From: Rhodococcus sp. WMMA185
Lineage (GTDB): Bacteria; Actinomycetota; Actinomycetes; Mycobacteriales; Mycobacteriaceae
NCBI RefSeq assembly: GCF_001767395.1
Contig: NZ_CP017014.1
Coordinates: 2,550,501-2,614,500, forward strand
Length of the DNA: 64,000 nt
Direction: 5' to 3'
The notes under the pieces are model-generated. The model had not been told where the DNA came from, did not search any database, and saw only the letters and a program-made list of their open reading frames with translations. Made by a program: the position numbers and the translations under genes. Below are positions 44,059 through 52,717 of this stretch, piece after piece (position 1 is the stretch's first letter; every line of letters starts with the position of its first letter).

Positions 44059-45306
44059 GTGAGCGATTCCCCAGCCGAAACGGTCACCCAACCGGCAGAG
44101 GTGAGCACATCGCTGCGACGAGCCCGCGCAGCGACATTCACGCTCTTCGGGATCTGCGGACTCCTGGTCGGCATGTGGGTGGTACACATCCCGGCGATTA
44201 CGGACCAGACCAGGATCGACCACGCCACCCTGGGCACCCTGCTGCTGATGTTGGGCGTCGGCGCGATCGGCGGCATGCAACTGTCTGTTCCGCTCGCCAA
44301 CCGAATCGGCAGCGGGCGTACCGCGATCATCTCGGGACTGGTTCTGTCGATCACAGCGGTCGGACCGGGGCTTGCCACACGGGCCTGGCAACTAGGGCTC
44401 GCCCTCGTGGTGTTCGGGTTGAGCGTCGGCGCGCTGAACGTCTCGGTCAACGCGCTCGCGGTCGAGGTCGAACGGCGTTATCGGCGGCCCATCATGTCGG
44501 CGTTCCATGCCCTGTACTCCGTGGGTGGCGCCGCAGGAGCGCTACTCGGAGCGTTGACGCTGGCCGCGGGATGGGCACCGGTGACGGCGCTTGCCGCCGC
44601 CGGCGGAATCAGCGTCGTAGCGGTCACCACAGTCTCGCGCTGGGTGGTGAGTGACCCGGCAGGCAGACCTGAAGAGTCCGAAGGTCCAGCGAAACCGCCG
44701 GAACCCGGACGACGGTCGCGGGGACGGTTGTCCACCCGGGTGCTGCTACTCGGGGGTATCGCGTTCGCCCTCATGCTCTCCGAGGGCGTCGCGAACGACT
44801 GGAGCGCGCTGCAGGTCAAGGAGAATCTCGGGGCATCGGATGCTGTCGCAGCCCTCGCGTTCGGCGCATTCTCGGTGATGATGACGGTGGGCCGGTTCAC
44901 CGCCGACCGAGTGAGCGGCGCCTTTGGACCCGTCGCCGTGATCCGCTACGGAATGCTCATCGCGGCCACAGGACTACTGCTGATCTTGGCCTCGGGGCAA
45001 CTCACGCTCACAATCGTCGGCTGGGCCCTGTTCGGCTTGGGATTGTCGGGCGCCGTGCCACAGATCTACACCGCCGCGGGCAATCTGGGCTCCGACTCCG
45101 CGAATGTCAACTTGTCTCGGGTGGTCACCTTCGGGCACGTGGGATTTCTTTCGGGACCGGCCATCATGGGCTGGATCAGCCAGGTGATCCCCCTCACCGC
45201 CGCGATGGCGATTCCGCTGCTGTGCGTCCTCGTCGTCGCTGCGTGTGCAGGTGCCGTCCAGAGCACACCGGCCCCCGCTCAGCAAAATCACAGCGCGCTC
45301 TCCTGA
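44059..45306 (+). CDS. MFS transporter, paralogue 2 of 3
   Basis: A 415-residue paralogue of the preceding transporter, about three-quarters identical by eye over most of its length. Differences concentrate in the N-terminal tail, the central loop (here GRPEESEGPAKPPEPGRR) and the C-terminus. ANRIGSGRTAI replaces ADRVGSGRTAI, losing the aspartate of the helix 2-3 loop motif, so gating may differ. The start is GTG with the same leader. The gap to paralogue 1 is 59 bases. Confidence 0.88.
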   Translation: MSDSPAETVTQPAEVSTSLRRARAATFTLFGICGLLVGMWVVHIPAITDQTRIDHATLGTLLLMLGVGAIGGMQLSVPLANRIGSGRTAIISGLVLSITAVGPGLATRAWQLGLALVVFGLSVGALNVSVNALAVEVERRYRRPIMSAFHALYSVGGAAGALLGALTLAAGWAPVTALAAAGGISVVAVTTVSRWVVSDPAGRPEESEGPAKPPEPGRRSRGRLSTRVLLLGGIAFALMLSEGVANDWSALQVKENLGASDAVAALAFGAFSVMMTVGRFTADRVSGAFGPVAVIRYGMLIAATGLLLILASGQLTLTIVGWALFGLGLSGAVPQIYTAAGNLGSDSANVNLSRVVTFGHVGFLSGPAIMGWISQVIPLTAAMAIPLLCVLVVAACAGAVQSTPAPAQQNHSALS

Positions 45307-45406
45307 TTCGTTCAGGCAGGTCGGGTGTTCTTCGCACCGTGCCCTCGATGCCGCGCGATCGCTCCGTGCTGCTCACAGTTCTCTGACCGTCGGTACGTTT
45401 GATCTG

Positions 45407-46633
45407 GTGAGCGATTCCCCGGCCGAAACGGTCAACCAGCCGACAGGGGTGAGCGCATCGCTGCGACGCGCCAGGGTAGCGACATTCACGATCTTCTGGA
45501 CCTGCGGATTCCTGTTCGGCATGTGGGTGGTACACATCCCGGCTATCGAAGCCCAGACCGGGATCGACCACGGCACCCTGGGCACCCTGTTGTTGGTGCT
45601 GGGCGTCGGCGCGATCGGCGGCATGCAACTGTCTGTTCCGCTCGCCGACCGAGTCGGCAGCGGGCGCACCGCAATCATCGCCGGCCTGGTTCTGTCGATC
45701 ACAACGATCGGACCGGGGCTTGCCACGGGGGCCTGGCATCTAGGGCTCGCCCTCGTGGTGTTCGGGTTCACCGTCGGCGCGCTGGACGTGTCGATGAACG
45801 CGCACGCAGTCGAGGTCGAACGGCGCTATCAGCGGCCCATCATGGCGGCGTTCCACGCCCTGTTCTCCGTGGGTGGCGCCGCAGGAGCGCTGCTCGGAGC
45901 GTTGACACTGGCCGCGGGATGGGCACCGGTGACGGCGCTTACCGCCGCCGGCGGGATCGGCATCGTGGCGGTCACCGCGGTCTCGCGCTGGGTGGTGCGA
46001 GTTCCTGCACGCCGTCCTGCCGAGTCCGCTACCGACGAGAAGGCGCCGGGGCGACTGTCCACCCGGGTGCTCCTACTCGGGGCTATCGCGTTCGCCCTCA
46101 TGCTCTCCGAGGGCGTCGCAAACGACTGGAGCGCGCTGCAGGTCAAGGAGGATCTCGGGGCATCGGATGCTGTCGCCGCCCTCGCGTTCGGCGCGTTTTC
46201 GGTAGCGATGACGGTGGGCCGGTTGACCGCAGACCGTGTGAGCGGCGCTTTCGGACCCGTCGCCGTGATTCGTTACGGAATGCTCATCGCGGCCACAGGA
46301 CTACTGCTGATCTTGATCTCGGGAGTACTCACGCTCACACTCGTCGGCTGGGCCCTGTTCGGCTTGGGACTGTCGGGTAGCCTCCCGCAGATCTTCACCG
46401 CCGCGGGCAACCTGGGGTCCGGCCCCCCGGGTGCCAACATGTCCAAGGTCGTCACGCTCGGATACCTGGGATTTCTTTCAGGACCGGCCGTAATGGGCTG
46501 GATCAGCCAGGTGATTCCCCTCACCACCGCCATGACGATTCCGCTGCTGTGCGTCATCGTCGTCGCTGCGTGTGGGGATGCCGTGCGCGCCACACCGGCC
46601 CCCGTTCACCAAAATCACAGCAGACTCTCCTGA
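45407..46633 (+). CDS. MFS transporter, paralogue 3 of 3
   Basis: A 408-residue paralogue. It keeps ADRVGSGRTAI and has the shortest central loop (PARRPAESATDEKAPGRL). An open frame extends upstream to 45245, but the aligned GTG at 45407 and the shared leader fix the start. Three full-length copies kept in frame suggest functional divergence rather than redundancy. No regulator is adjacent. Confidence 0.88.
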   Translation: MSDSPAETVNQPTGVSASLRRARVATFTIFWTCGFLFGMWVVHIPAIEAQTGIDHGTLGTLLLVLGVGAIGGMQLSVPLADRVGSGRTAIIAGLVLSITTIGPGLATGAWHLGLALVVFGFTVGALDVSMNAHAVEVERRYQRPIMAAFHALFSVGGAAGALLGALTLAAGWAPVTALTAAGGIGIVAVTAVSRWVVRVPARRPAESATDEKAPGRLSTRVLLLGAIAFALMLSEGVANDWSALQVKEDLGASDAVAALAFGAFSVAMTVGRLTADRVSGAFGPVAVIRYGMLIAATGLLLILISGVLTLTLVGWALFGLGLSGSLPQIFTAAGNLGSGPPGANMSKVVTLGYLGFLSGPAVMGWISQVIPLTTAMTIPLLCVIVVAACGDAVRATPAPVHQNHSRLS

Positions 46634-46665
46634 TTCGTTCAGGACCGGTTGGCACACTGGGCCCC

Positions 46666-47298
46666 GTGATCGATTCGACCGATTCGCTGCGCCGCAGCGC
46701 CTATCGCCTCGCCGTCGCCGCGGCGGGCGTTGTGGCGCTGTCCTTGCTGTACGCCATCAGCCCGGAAGTGCCGGCGCTCACTCTCCCGACAGTGCTGAGA
46801 CCTGTCGCCGAACCGGCGGTCGCTGCCATCAACCTAACCTCGGTGCTGGCTGCGACCACAGTGCTGTCGATCATTGCGGCGATGCGCAAACTGCCCTACG
46901 GAATGACCGCGATCCTGCTGCTGTGTATCGGCTCGAATCTCACGAGCGTCGGCATCAGGGAGTGGGCATCGGATGCCTCTGCGACATGGTTGCCGAGCGG
47001 ACACTTGGTCGCAGTCATCGCTCTCTGGGGCGCAGCGTTTATCGTGGCCGCGCCCCGACTCCGACCGGTGCTCGCGGGTCTCGGATTCGCTGTGGTCATC
47101 GCGATTGCCGGCGCCGTAGCCCTCGTGAATCCGATCAGCGTCTTCGGTATCGTCGCAAGCCTGCTCGTAGGCGCAATCTGGTGGGCGCTCGCCTCCACTG
47201 TCATGTTGTACTCCCCGGTCGCCGCCGAGCGAGAGGCAGCAAGGCCCGACACCGCCGTGATAGCCCTCAACCGACACCGGGGCAGCTACCGCCTTTGA
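46666..47298 (+). CDS. Hypothetical membrane protein with 3' end at an IS junction
   Basis: A 210-residue protein with about six membrane helices (near residues 12-32, 48-70, 78-95, 110-128, 132-150 and 155-178) and a short charged C-terminal tail. No family is recognised. The GTG at 46666 is preferred. The stop TGA (47296-47298) coincides with the first bases of the IS605-type element (TTGACGTCC), so the original C-terminus may have been different. It follows MFS paralogue 3 by 32 bases. Confidence 0.7.
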   Translation: MIDSTDSLRRSAYRLAVAAAGVVALSLLYAISPEVPALTLPTVLRPVAEPAVAAINLTSVLAATTVLSIIAAMRKLPYGMTAILLLCIGSNLTSVGIREWASDASATWLPSGHLVAVIALWGAAFIVAAPRLRPVLAGLGFAVVIAIAGAVALVNPISVFGIVASLLVGAIWWALASTVMLYSPVAAEREAARPDTAVIALNRHRGSYRL

Positions 47299-47420
47299 CG
47301 TCCTCCCCGGCCGTGAAGGCCGGGGATTCCCTGCCGTGCCGCTCATGCGGCACCTCGATGGGTTCCTGCTTCACTGCTGACCGCTTCGGCGGGCCGAAGT
47401 CTTCCGTCTGCTCCACAGGC
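47298..47420 (-). ncRNA. Probable omega RNA (TnpB guide RNA) region
   Basis: In IS605 elements the guide RNA scaffold overlaps the 3' end of tnpB and the right end, and the guide is the flanking host sequence. Here that would run from the tnpB 3' end through the 8-bp hairpin at 47305-47325 on the minus strand. The guide would begin at about 47293 and read into the membrane protein gene. This is inferred from family knowledge; boundaries are approximate. Confidence 0.4.
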
Positions 47421-48560
47421 GTTTAGTCTCTCGGCACGCCCTGCCGCGAGAAGGTTTTTCGCCGCATTGATGTCCCGGTCGTGGACTGCTCCGCACGGGC
47501 ACGTCCAGACGCGGACGCGCAACGGCTTCTTCTCCCCGACCGCCCCACACTCCGAACACATGCGGGTGGACGGGAACCAGCGGTCGACCCGGGTGAACGT
47601 CCGCCCGTGCCGCTGCGCCTTGTACTCGAGCATGTTGACGTACTCGAGCATGTTGACGAAGCTCGACCACCCGGCATCGTGTACCGACTTGGCTAGTCGG
47701 GTGCGGCTCAGGCCCTTCACCGACAGGTTCTCGACGCACACCGCTTGGTTTTCGCGGATGATCTGCGTCGAGAGCTTGTGGTGGAAGTCCTTGCGCCGGT
47801 CGGCGACCCTGGTGTGCGCCCGGGCCACTTCCACTCGCGCCTTTTCCCAGTTCTTCGAGCCCTTCTGTTTACTGGACAGGGCTTGTTGCGCCTTCTTCAA
47901 CCGGCGTTCGGCTTGCCGGAAGAACTTCGGGGACTCGATCACCTTGCCGTCGCTGGTCACGGCGAACGAGGTGAGCCCGAGGTCGATGCCCACCTCGGTG
48001 TCGGTCGAAGGCAGCGTTTCGTGGTCTCCGGTCTGCACCACGAACGAGGCGAAGTACCGGCCGGACGCATCCTTGATGATCGTGACCGAGGAGGGTTCCG
48101 CGGGTAGTTCCCGCGACCAACTGACCTTGACGTCCCCGATCTTCGGCAGTCGCAGTCTGCCCGCGCCGGTGACCTGGAACCGGGCGTTTCTGGTGAACCG
48201 GATTGCTTGCCGGTTGTGTTTACGGGACCGGAATCGCGGTTGGGCGACCTTCGGACCCTTCCGTGTGCCGGTGATGGAGGAGAAAAAGTTGCGGTAGGCG
48301 GTGTTCAGGTCCGCGAGGGCTTGTTGCAGGACGACTGCGGATACCTCACTCAGCCAGGCACGTTCCTCGGTTTTCTTGGCGTCGGTGATGAGCTTGTGGG
48401 ACAGCTCGCCGTCCTTCGGGTACGGCAACTTCTGTTCGAACGCCGACAACCGGGCTGCGAGGGCGTCGTTGAACACCACCCGCGCACACCCGAACGCCCG
48501 GGACAACGCTTGCCGCTGCCCCGGGGTCGGGGAGATCCGGTAGTTGTATCGAAGCTGCAC
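47343..48560 (-). CDS. tnpB: TnpB, RNA-guided nuclease of an IS605-type element
   Basis: A 405-residue OrfB/TnpB. The RuvC-like residues are all present: Asp in VGIDLGLTSFAVTSDG, Glu in VCVENLSVKGL, and Asp in VHDRDINAAKNLL. The zinc ribbon has CSECG and CPCG. The N-terminal part begins VQLRYNYRISPTPGQ from a GTG at 48560. An in-frame 18-bp tandem duplication (47622-47657) doubles the hexapeptide VNMLEY just before KAQRHGR, adding a turn to a helix beside the active-site region. Whether nuclease activity survives is unclear. The partner tnpA is dead, so the element is not self-mobile. Confidence 0.92.
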   Translation of the reverse strand: MQLRYNYRISPTPGQRQALSRAFGCARVVFNDALAARLSAFEQKLPYPKDGELSHKLITDAKKTEERAWLSEVSAVVLQQALADLNTAYRNFFSSITGTRKGPKVAQPRFRSRKHNRQAIRFTRNARFQVTGAGRLRLPKIGDVKVSWSRELPAEPSSVTIIKDASGRYFASFVVQTGDHETLPSTDTEVGIDLGLTSFAVTSDGKVIESPKFFRQAERRLKKAQQALSSKQKGSKNWEKARVEVARAHTRVADRRKDFHHKLSTQIIRENQAVCVENLSVKGLSRTRLAKSVHDAGWSSFVNMLEYVNMLEYKAQRHGRTFTRVDRWFPSTRMCSECGAVGEKKPLRVRVWTCPCGAVHDRDINAAKNLLAAGRAERLNACGADGRLRPAEAVSSEAGTHRGAA

Positions 48561-48599
48561 CAGAAGAGTAGAACATCGGCCTACGACAACACGCGACAA

Positions 48600-48998
48600 C
48601 CAGAGGTGAAACAGAACATACGCCTCCCCACCGCACGCACATGTGGTCTTCGTGACCACGTACCGCCCGCCGGGTGTTCTCGCACGCTCACCTCCGGCGG
48701 GCGGAGGAGATCATGCCGGACGGGTGCGGGACTTCGAGTGCGAACTGGTCGAGTTCAACGGGGAATCGAACCATGTGCACCTGCTGGTGAACTTCCCACC
48801 CAAGGTTGCCCTGTCCACACTGGTCAACAGCCTCGAGGGCGTCTCGTCTCGCCGGACGCGGCAGGAGTTCCCCGAACTGGTCCAGCACTACTAGCGGGCG
48901 CAACGCCTCTGGTCCCGCTCCTACTTCGCCGGCTCGGTCGGTGGCGCACCGATCTCCCTGCTCCGCCATACATAGAACAACAGAACCGTCCCGTCTAG
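48600..48998 (+). pseudogene. tnpA: Degenerate IS200-type tnpA (Y1 transposase)
   Basis: Fragments in different frames align with IS200/IS605 TnpA: HVVFVTTYR, then RRVFSHAHLRRAEEIM in another frame, then DFECELVEFNGESNHVHLLV containing the HUH motif. A nonsense TAG at 48892-48894 replaces the tryptophan codon after VQHY. One missing base near 48971 shifts the YIEQQNRPV tail, which holds the catalytic tyrosine region, out of frame. Two compensating frameshifts and two stops make it inactive. The original stop is at 48996-48998. Confidence 0.85.
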
Positions 48999-49084
48999 GG
49001 CACGCTCGGGCCCGAGGGCCCTCCCGCGTGCGCCGTCACCTCCACCCTGAAGGATGGAGCACTAGCGCACTTCTCGGTAGCCGA

Positions 49085-50509
49085 CTACAGCGCCTTCAGT
49101 TCCTCGGTTACCTCGCTGACCATCTTCTTCGCATCCCCGAAGAGCATCGCGGTGTCGTCTGCGAAGAACAGTGGGTTGTCGATCCCTGCGAACCCCGAGT
49201 TCATCGACCTCTTGAGCACGATCACCGACCTCGACTGATCCACGTTCAGAATCGGCATACCGTGAATCGGGCTGGAAGGATCGTTGCGTGCGGCGGGGTT
49301 GGTGACGTCGTTCGCTCCGATCACCAGGGTGACGTCGGTGCGAGCGAACTCGTCGTTGATCTCGTCCATTTCCTTCATCGCGTCGTACTCGACATCAGCC
49401 TCTGCAAGGAGAACGTTCATGTGGCCGGGCATCCGGCCTGCGACCGGGTGGATGGCGTACTTGACCTCCACACCCTTGGATTCGAGTAGCTTCGCCATGT
49501 CCTTCACCGCGTGCTGGGCTTGAGCCACGGCCAGACCGTATCCCGGGACCACGATCACCTGGTTCGCGTACGCCATCTGGATCGCGGCGTCCGCCGCCGA
49601 GGTGGACTTCGCTGTCTTCACCGTCCCGTCCCCGACTGCCGCAGTCGCGGCGCCGCCACCGAATCCGCCGGCCACGATCGCCGGAATCGACCGATTCATG
49701 GCTTTCGCCATCAGGTTCGTGAGGATCGAGCCTGACGCGCCGACGATCATTCCGGCCACGATCATCGCCTGATTGTTCAAGGCCAGACCGGCTGCTGCTG
49801 CGGACAAACCGGTGAGGGCGTTGAGCAGCGAAATGACGACTGGCATGTCGGCACCACCGATCGGCAGAACCACCATCAATCCGAGGGTCGCCGCGAGGAC
49901 CAGGACGCCAACGATCCACCACTGACTCGTTGCTTCGGTGGGGTCGATGGCCTTGACCCCGATGACCACTGCCAGCAGCACCGCTCCAATCAGCAGCACG
50001 GCATTGAGCGGTTGCTGGAACTTCCCTATGCCGATCGGCCTGCCCGGCAGGGTTTCCTGCAACTTCAAGAAGGCGATGACCGATCCCCAGAACGAGACCG
50101 ACCCGACGATCGCTGCGAACAGGGAGGCGATCACGATGTGCACAGTCGGCATCTCCCCGTGCGAAAACGCGGTGAAACCGTCCGAATCCAGGAACTCTGC
50201 ATAGGCGATCAGGGCGACGGTGCCGCCCCCGACCCCGTTGAAGAGAGCGACCAGCTGCGGCATCGCCGTCATCTTCGTCCGCAACGCGGGTGGCACCCCC
50301 AACAACACACCGATCACCAGGCCGGTTACGACCAGAGCCCAGTTGGAGGTATCGCGGATCGAGATCAGGGTGGCGACGACGGCGACGAGCATGCCTGCCG
50401 CCGCGATCTGATTGCCCCGTACCGCGGTCTTGGGGCCCGTCAGACCCATCAGACCGTAGATGAACATCGCGAAAGCGATGATGTAGAGGATGTCGACCAG
50501 GTATTCCAC
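49085..50509 (-). CDS. pntB: NAD(P) transhydrogenase subunit beta
   Basis: A 474-residue protein. Eight or nine membrane helices fill the first 270 residues. The C-terminal NADP(H)-binding domain III begins with VIVVPGYGLAVAQAQHAVKD and includes HPVAGRMPGHMNVLLAEADV and GANDVTNPAARNDPSSPI. It couples proton flow to hydride transfer from NADH to NADP+. The GTG start shares one base with the stop of the preceding gene. It is the last gene of a three-gene operon. Confidence 0.96.
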   Translation of the reverse strand: MEYLVDILYIIAFAMFIYGLMGLTGPKTAVRGNQIAAAGMLVAVVATLISIRDTSNWALVVTGLVIGVLLGVPPALRTKMTAMPQLVALFNGVGGGTVALIAYAEFLDSDGFTAFSHGEMPTVHIVIASLFAAIVGSVSFWGSVIAFLKLQETLPGRPIGIGKFQQPLNAVLLIGAVLLAVVIGVKAIDPTEATSQWWIVGVLVLAATLGLMVVLPIGGADMPVVISLLNALTGLSAAAAGLALNNQAMIVAGMIVGASGSILTNLMAKAMNRSIPAIVAGGFGGGAATAAVGDGTVKTAKSTSAADAAIQMAYANQVIVVPGYGLAVAQAQHAVKDMAKLLESKGVEVKYAIHPVAGRMPGHMNVLLAEADVEYDAMKEMDEINDEFARTDVTLVIGANDVTNPAARNDPSSPIHGMPILNVDQSRSVIVLKRSMNSGFAGIDNPLFFADDTAMLFGDAKKMVSEVTEELKAL

Positions 50510-50853
50510 TACTTCTCCCCCGTCTTGTCGACTGAATCGGCGGACGGGGCATCAGCGCGCGCCACGGGTCTGGACTTGAACATCCCCAGCATCCGGTCGG
50601 TGACCACAAAGCCACCGACCACGTTGATCGTTCCGAACACCAGCGCCACGAACAGGATCACCTGCAGACCCCACGGCGGGTTGTCGACCTTGCCCAACAC
50701 CACCAGCGCACCGAGCACAACGATGCCGTGGATGGCGTTCGTGCCCGACATCAACGGGGTGTGCAAGGTGTTCGGGACCTTCGAGATCACCGCGAAACCC
50801 ACGAACCCGGACAACACCAGGATCGCGATGTTCGCCAACAGTTCGGTGTACAT
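50509..50853 (-). CDS. pntAb: NAD(P) transhydrogenase subunit alpha, membrane part
   Basis: A 114-residue protein with three or four membrane helices (LLANIAILVLSGFVGFAVI, IHGIVVLGALVVLG, VILFVALVFGTINVVGG), the domain II part of the alpha subunit encoded separately. TPLMSGTNAIHG is the conserved loop. Its ATG overlaps the pntAa stop by one base and its stop touches pntB. A hydrophilic C-terminal tail follows. Confidence 0.95.
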   Translation of the reverse strand: MYTELLANIAILVLSGFVGFAVISKVPNTLHTPLMSGTNAIHGIVVLGALVVLGKVDNPPWGLQVILFVALVFGTINVVGGFVVTDRMLGMFKSRPVARADAPSADSVDKTGEK

Positions 50854-51965
50854 CAGGACACCGCCTCCTCACGGGTGACGCAGGAGGCGGCGAGCACCTC
50901 ATCCGAGAAGTCAGGGGCCAACTGGCCTTCGACCAGCATCAGCTCCAGAAGGGCTGAGAGGTTTTTCGCATATAGCTCCGACGAGTGTTCGGGCATCGTG
51001 GAGGGTAAATTCAACGGCGAGCAGATCGTGACCCCGTGCTTGACCACGGTTTGCCCTGGTTCGGTCAGCTCGCAATTGCCGCCGGTCTCTCCCGCCAGAT
51101 CCACCACAACCGATCCCGGTTTCATGCCCGCTACGGCCGCGGCCGTCACCAGCCGGGGTGCCGGACGACCTGGAACCAGCGCGGTCGTGATGACCACATC
51201 GAAGGTCTTGATCGCATCCTCGAGCGCCTGTTGCTGCTGCGCCCTTTCGTCTTCGGAGAGCTCCCGCGCGTACCCGCCCTCACCGACCGCATCGATCCCC
51301 AGATCCAGCCACTGCGCACCCACCGACCGGACTTGATCGGCCACCTCCGGGCGCACGTCGTATCCCGTGGCCCTGCCGCCGAGCCTCTTGGCCGTCGCCA
51401 ACGCCTGCAACCCGGCCACGCCGACTCCGAGTACCAGCACGGTCGCGGGCTTGACGGTACCGGCGGCGGTGGTGAGCATCGGGAAGAACCGGGTCGACAC
51501 TGACGCCGCCAGCAGCACCGCCTTGTATCCCGAAACATTCGCCTGCGAAGACAGCGCGTCCATTACCTGCGCCCGGGAAATGCGCGGGATCGCCTCCACC
51601 GCGAATGCCTGCACCCCCGCCGACTTCAACGCCGCCAGTTGATTGTCCTGGCTGCGAGGGGCCAGGAACCCGATCAGCGTCTGCCCCGCATGCAACCGGG
51701 CCACCTCGGCATCCGACGGCGGCGCTACCTTGACGAGCACGTCCGCCGACCACGGATCGGCGATCTTCGCGCCCGCTGCGACATACAGATCGTCGGGAAT
51801 CAGAGCGCCGAGACCAGCTCCCGGCTCGACCACTACCTCCACCCCCTTGCCGATCAAGGCGGCCACGATCTTCGGCACCAACGCCACCCGACGCTCACCC
51901 TCGTTCGATTCGCGAGGGACGCCGACCGTCGGACGTGGCCGTGCCGTGCTCTGCGATGTATCCAT
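50853..51965 (-). CDS. pntAa: NAD(P) transhydrogenase subunit alpha, NAD-binding part
   Basis: A 370-residue soluble domain I related to alanine dehydrogenase. VGVPRESNEGERRVALVP opens the protein and LVLGVGVAGLQALATAKRLG is the NAD-binding fold. It binds NADH and passes hydride to NADP on PntB. The ATG at 51965 follows GGAAG/GAGAG. Longer in-frame extension to 52148 has no homology. The upstream 256-bp region, shared with DUF488, carries a CRP-like site. Confidence 0.95.
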   Translation of the reverse strand: MDTSQSTARPRPTVGVPRESNEGERRVALVPKIVAALIGKGVEVVVEPGAGLGALIPDDLYVAAGAKIADPWSADVLVKVAPPSDAEVARLHAGQTLIGFLAPRSQDNQLAALKSAGVQAFAVEAIPRISRAQVMDALSSQANVSGYKAVLLAASVSTRFFPMLTTAAGTVKPATVLVLGVGVAGLQALATAKRLGGRATGYDVRPEVADQVRSVGAQWLDLGIDAVGEGGYARELSEDERAQQQQALEDAIKTFDVVITTALVPGRPAPRLVTAAAVAGMKPGSVVVDLAGETGGNCELTEPGQTVVKHGVTICSPLNLPSTMPEHSSELYAKNLSALLELMLVEGQLAPDFSDEVLAASCVTREEAVS

Positions 51966-52149
51966 CTCTCGACTTCCTGCCGTAAGTGGTCTGCAGCGGC
52001 AACCAACCGATGGCGAGAGGCATGTGTCCCGCACCACGACTGAATCCAGCTGATGATAGCCAGAGGGAGGGTGAAGTGGTGTACATGAGCATGCGGCACG
52101 CGTCTCAATCGCATCCGAATTTTGGTTCCGACGAGTGAATTGCCCCATT

Positions 52150-52165
52150 TGTGAGAACGATCACC
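52150..52165. promoter_or_regulatory. CRP/GlxR-like site between pntAa and the DUF488 gene
   Basis: TGTGA-GAACGA-TCACC differs by one base from the TGTGA-n6-TCACA consensus for actinobacterial CRP/GlxR. It lies 57 bases before the DUF488 start and 185 bases before pntAa. The remainder of this 256-bp gap shows no other clear signal. Confidence 0.45.
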
Positions 52166-52221
52166 ATACGATTCGTCGTAGTCTGGCGGTAGGCACCCGC
52201 ATCGGGAGCGGAGGTTCGATC

Positions 52222-52623
52222 GTGAGAACGCCGAAAGAACAGAGCATGCCGAGCGTCGCCGAGAAGCCGTCTGTCGTGGTCGAGCGGGTCTACGACCACC
52301 CGACCGAAGGCGACGGATTGCGACTGTTCGTCGACCGCCTCTGGCCGCGTGGACTGCGCAGGGATGCCTTCCATTTCGACGACTGGGCCAAGGATCTCGC
52401 ACCGTCGACGGAGCTACGTCATTGGTACTCGCACGACATCGCCGCTTTCAGCGAGTTCCGAGAGCGGTACGTCCACGAGTTGGAGTCGGCTACCGGCCGG
52501 AAAGCCGTCTCCCGAGTACGCGAACTCGCCCATGGGCGGCCGATCGTCCTCTTGACCGCGACCAAGGACCTTCGACACAGTCACGCCGAAGTCCTCGGCG
52601 AATACCTGCGGAATCAATCCTGA
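52222..52623 (+). CDS. DUF488-family protein
   Basis: A 133-residue protein with the DUF488 pattern: VERVYDHPTEGDGLRLFVDR, LWPRGLRRDAFHFDDW, and the C-terminal GRPIVLLTATKDLRHSHA. Function is unknown; the family is often near stress genes. I chose the GTG at 52222, preceded by GGAGG seven bases away, over the ATG at 52246. Its stop codon is the first codon of a 24-bp tandem repeat. Confidence 0.88.
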   Translation: MRTPKEQSMPSVAEKPSVVVERVYDHPTEGDGLRLFVDRLWPRGLRRDAFHFDDWAKDLAPSTELRHWYSHDIAAFSEFRERYVHELESATGRKAVSRVRELAHGRPIVLLTATKDLRHSHAEVLGEYLRNQS

Positions 52624-52679
52624 GCGAAGCTGCAGAATCGATCGTGAGCGAAGCTGCAGAATCGATTGTGAGCGAAGCT
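52621..52679. repeat. 24-bp tandem repeat, 2.5 copies
   Basis: A 24-bp unit starting TGAGCGAAGCTGCAG is repeated at 52621, 52645 and (11 bases) 52669. The first three bases are the DUF488 stop codon. Because 24 is a multiple of three, copy-number change does not alter that gene's frame. Confidence 0.85.
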
Positions 52680-52717
52680 CAGTGCTTCGAATCGGCCGAT
52701 CGACCTGATATCGGCGC

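Larger units (their letters stand above)
47296..49070. mobile_element. IS605-type element with divergent tnpB and degenerate tnpA
   Basis: The element lacks terminal inverted repeats, as expected of IS200/IS605. The tnpB-side end has the hairpin CCCCGGCC-GTGAA-GGCCGGGG (47305-47325). The tnpA-side end has an imperfect hairpin TCCACCC-TGAA-GGATGGA (49041-49058). tnpB reads leftward and a broken tnpA reads rightward. The exact outer border near 49070 is uncertain. It lies between the membrane protein gene and pntB. Confidence 0.8.
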
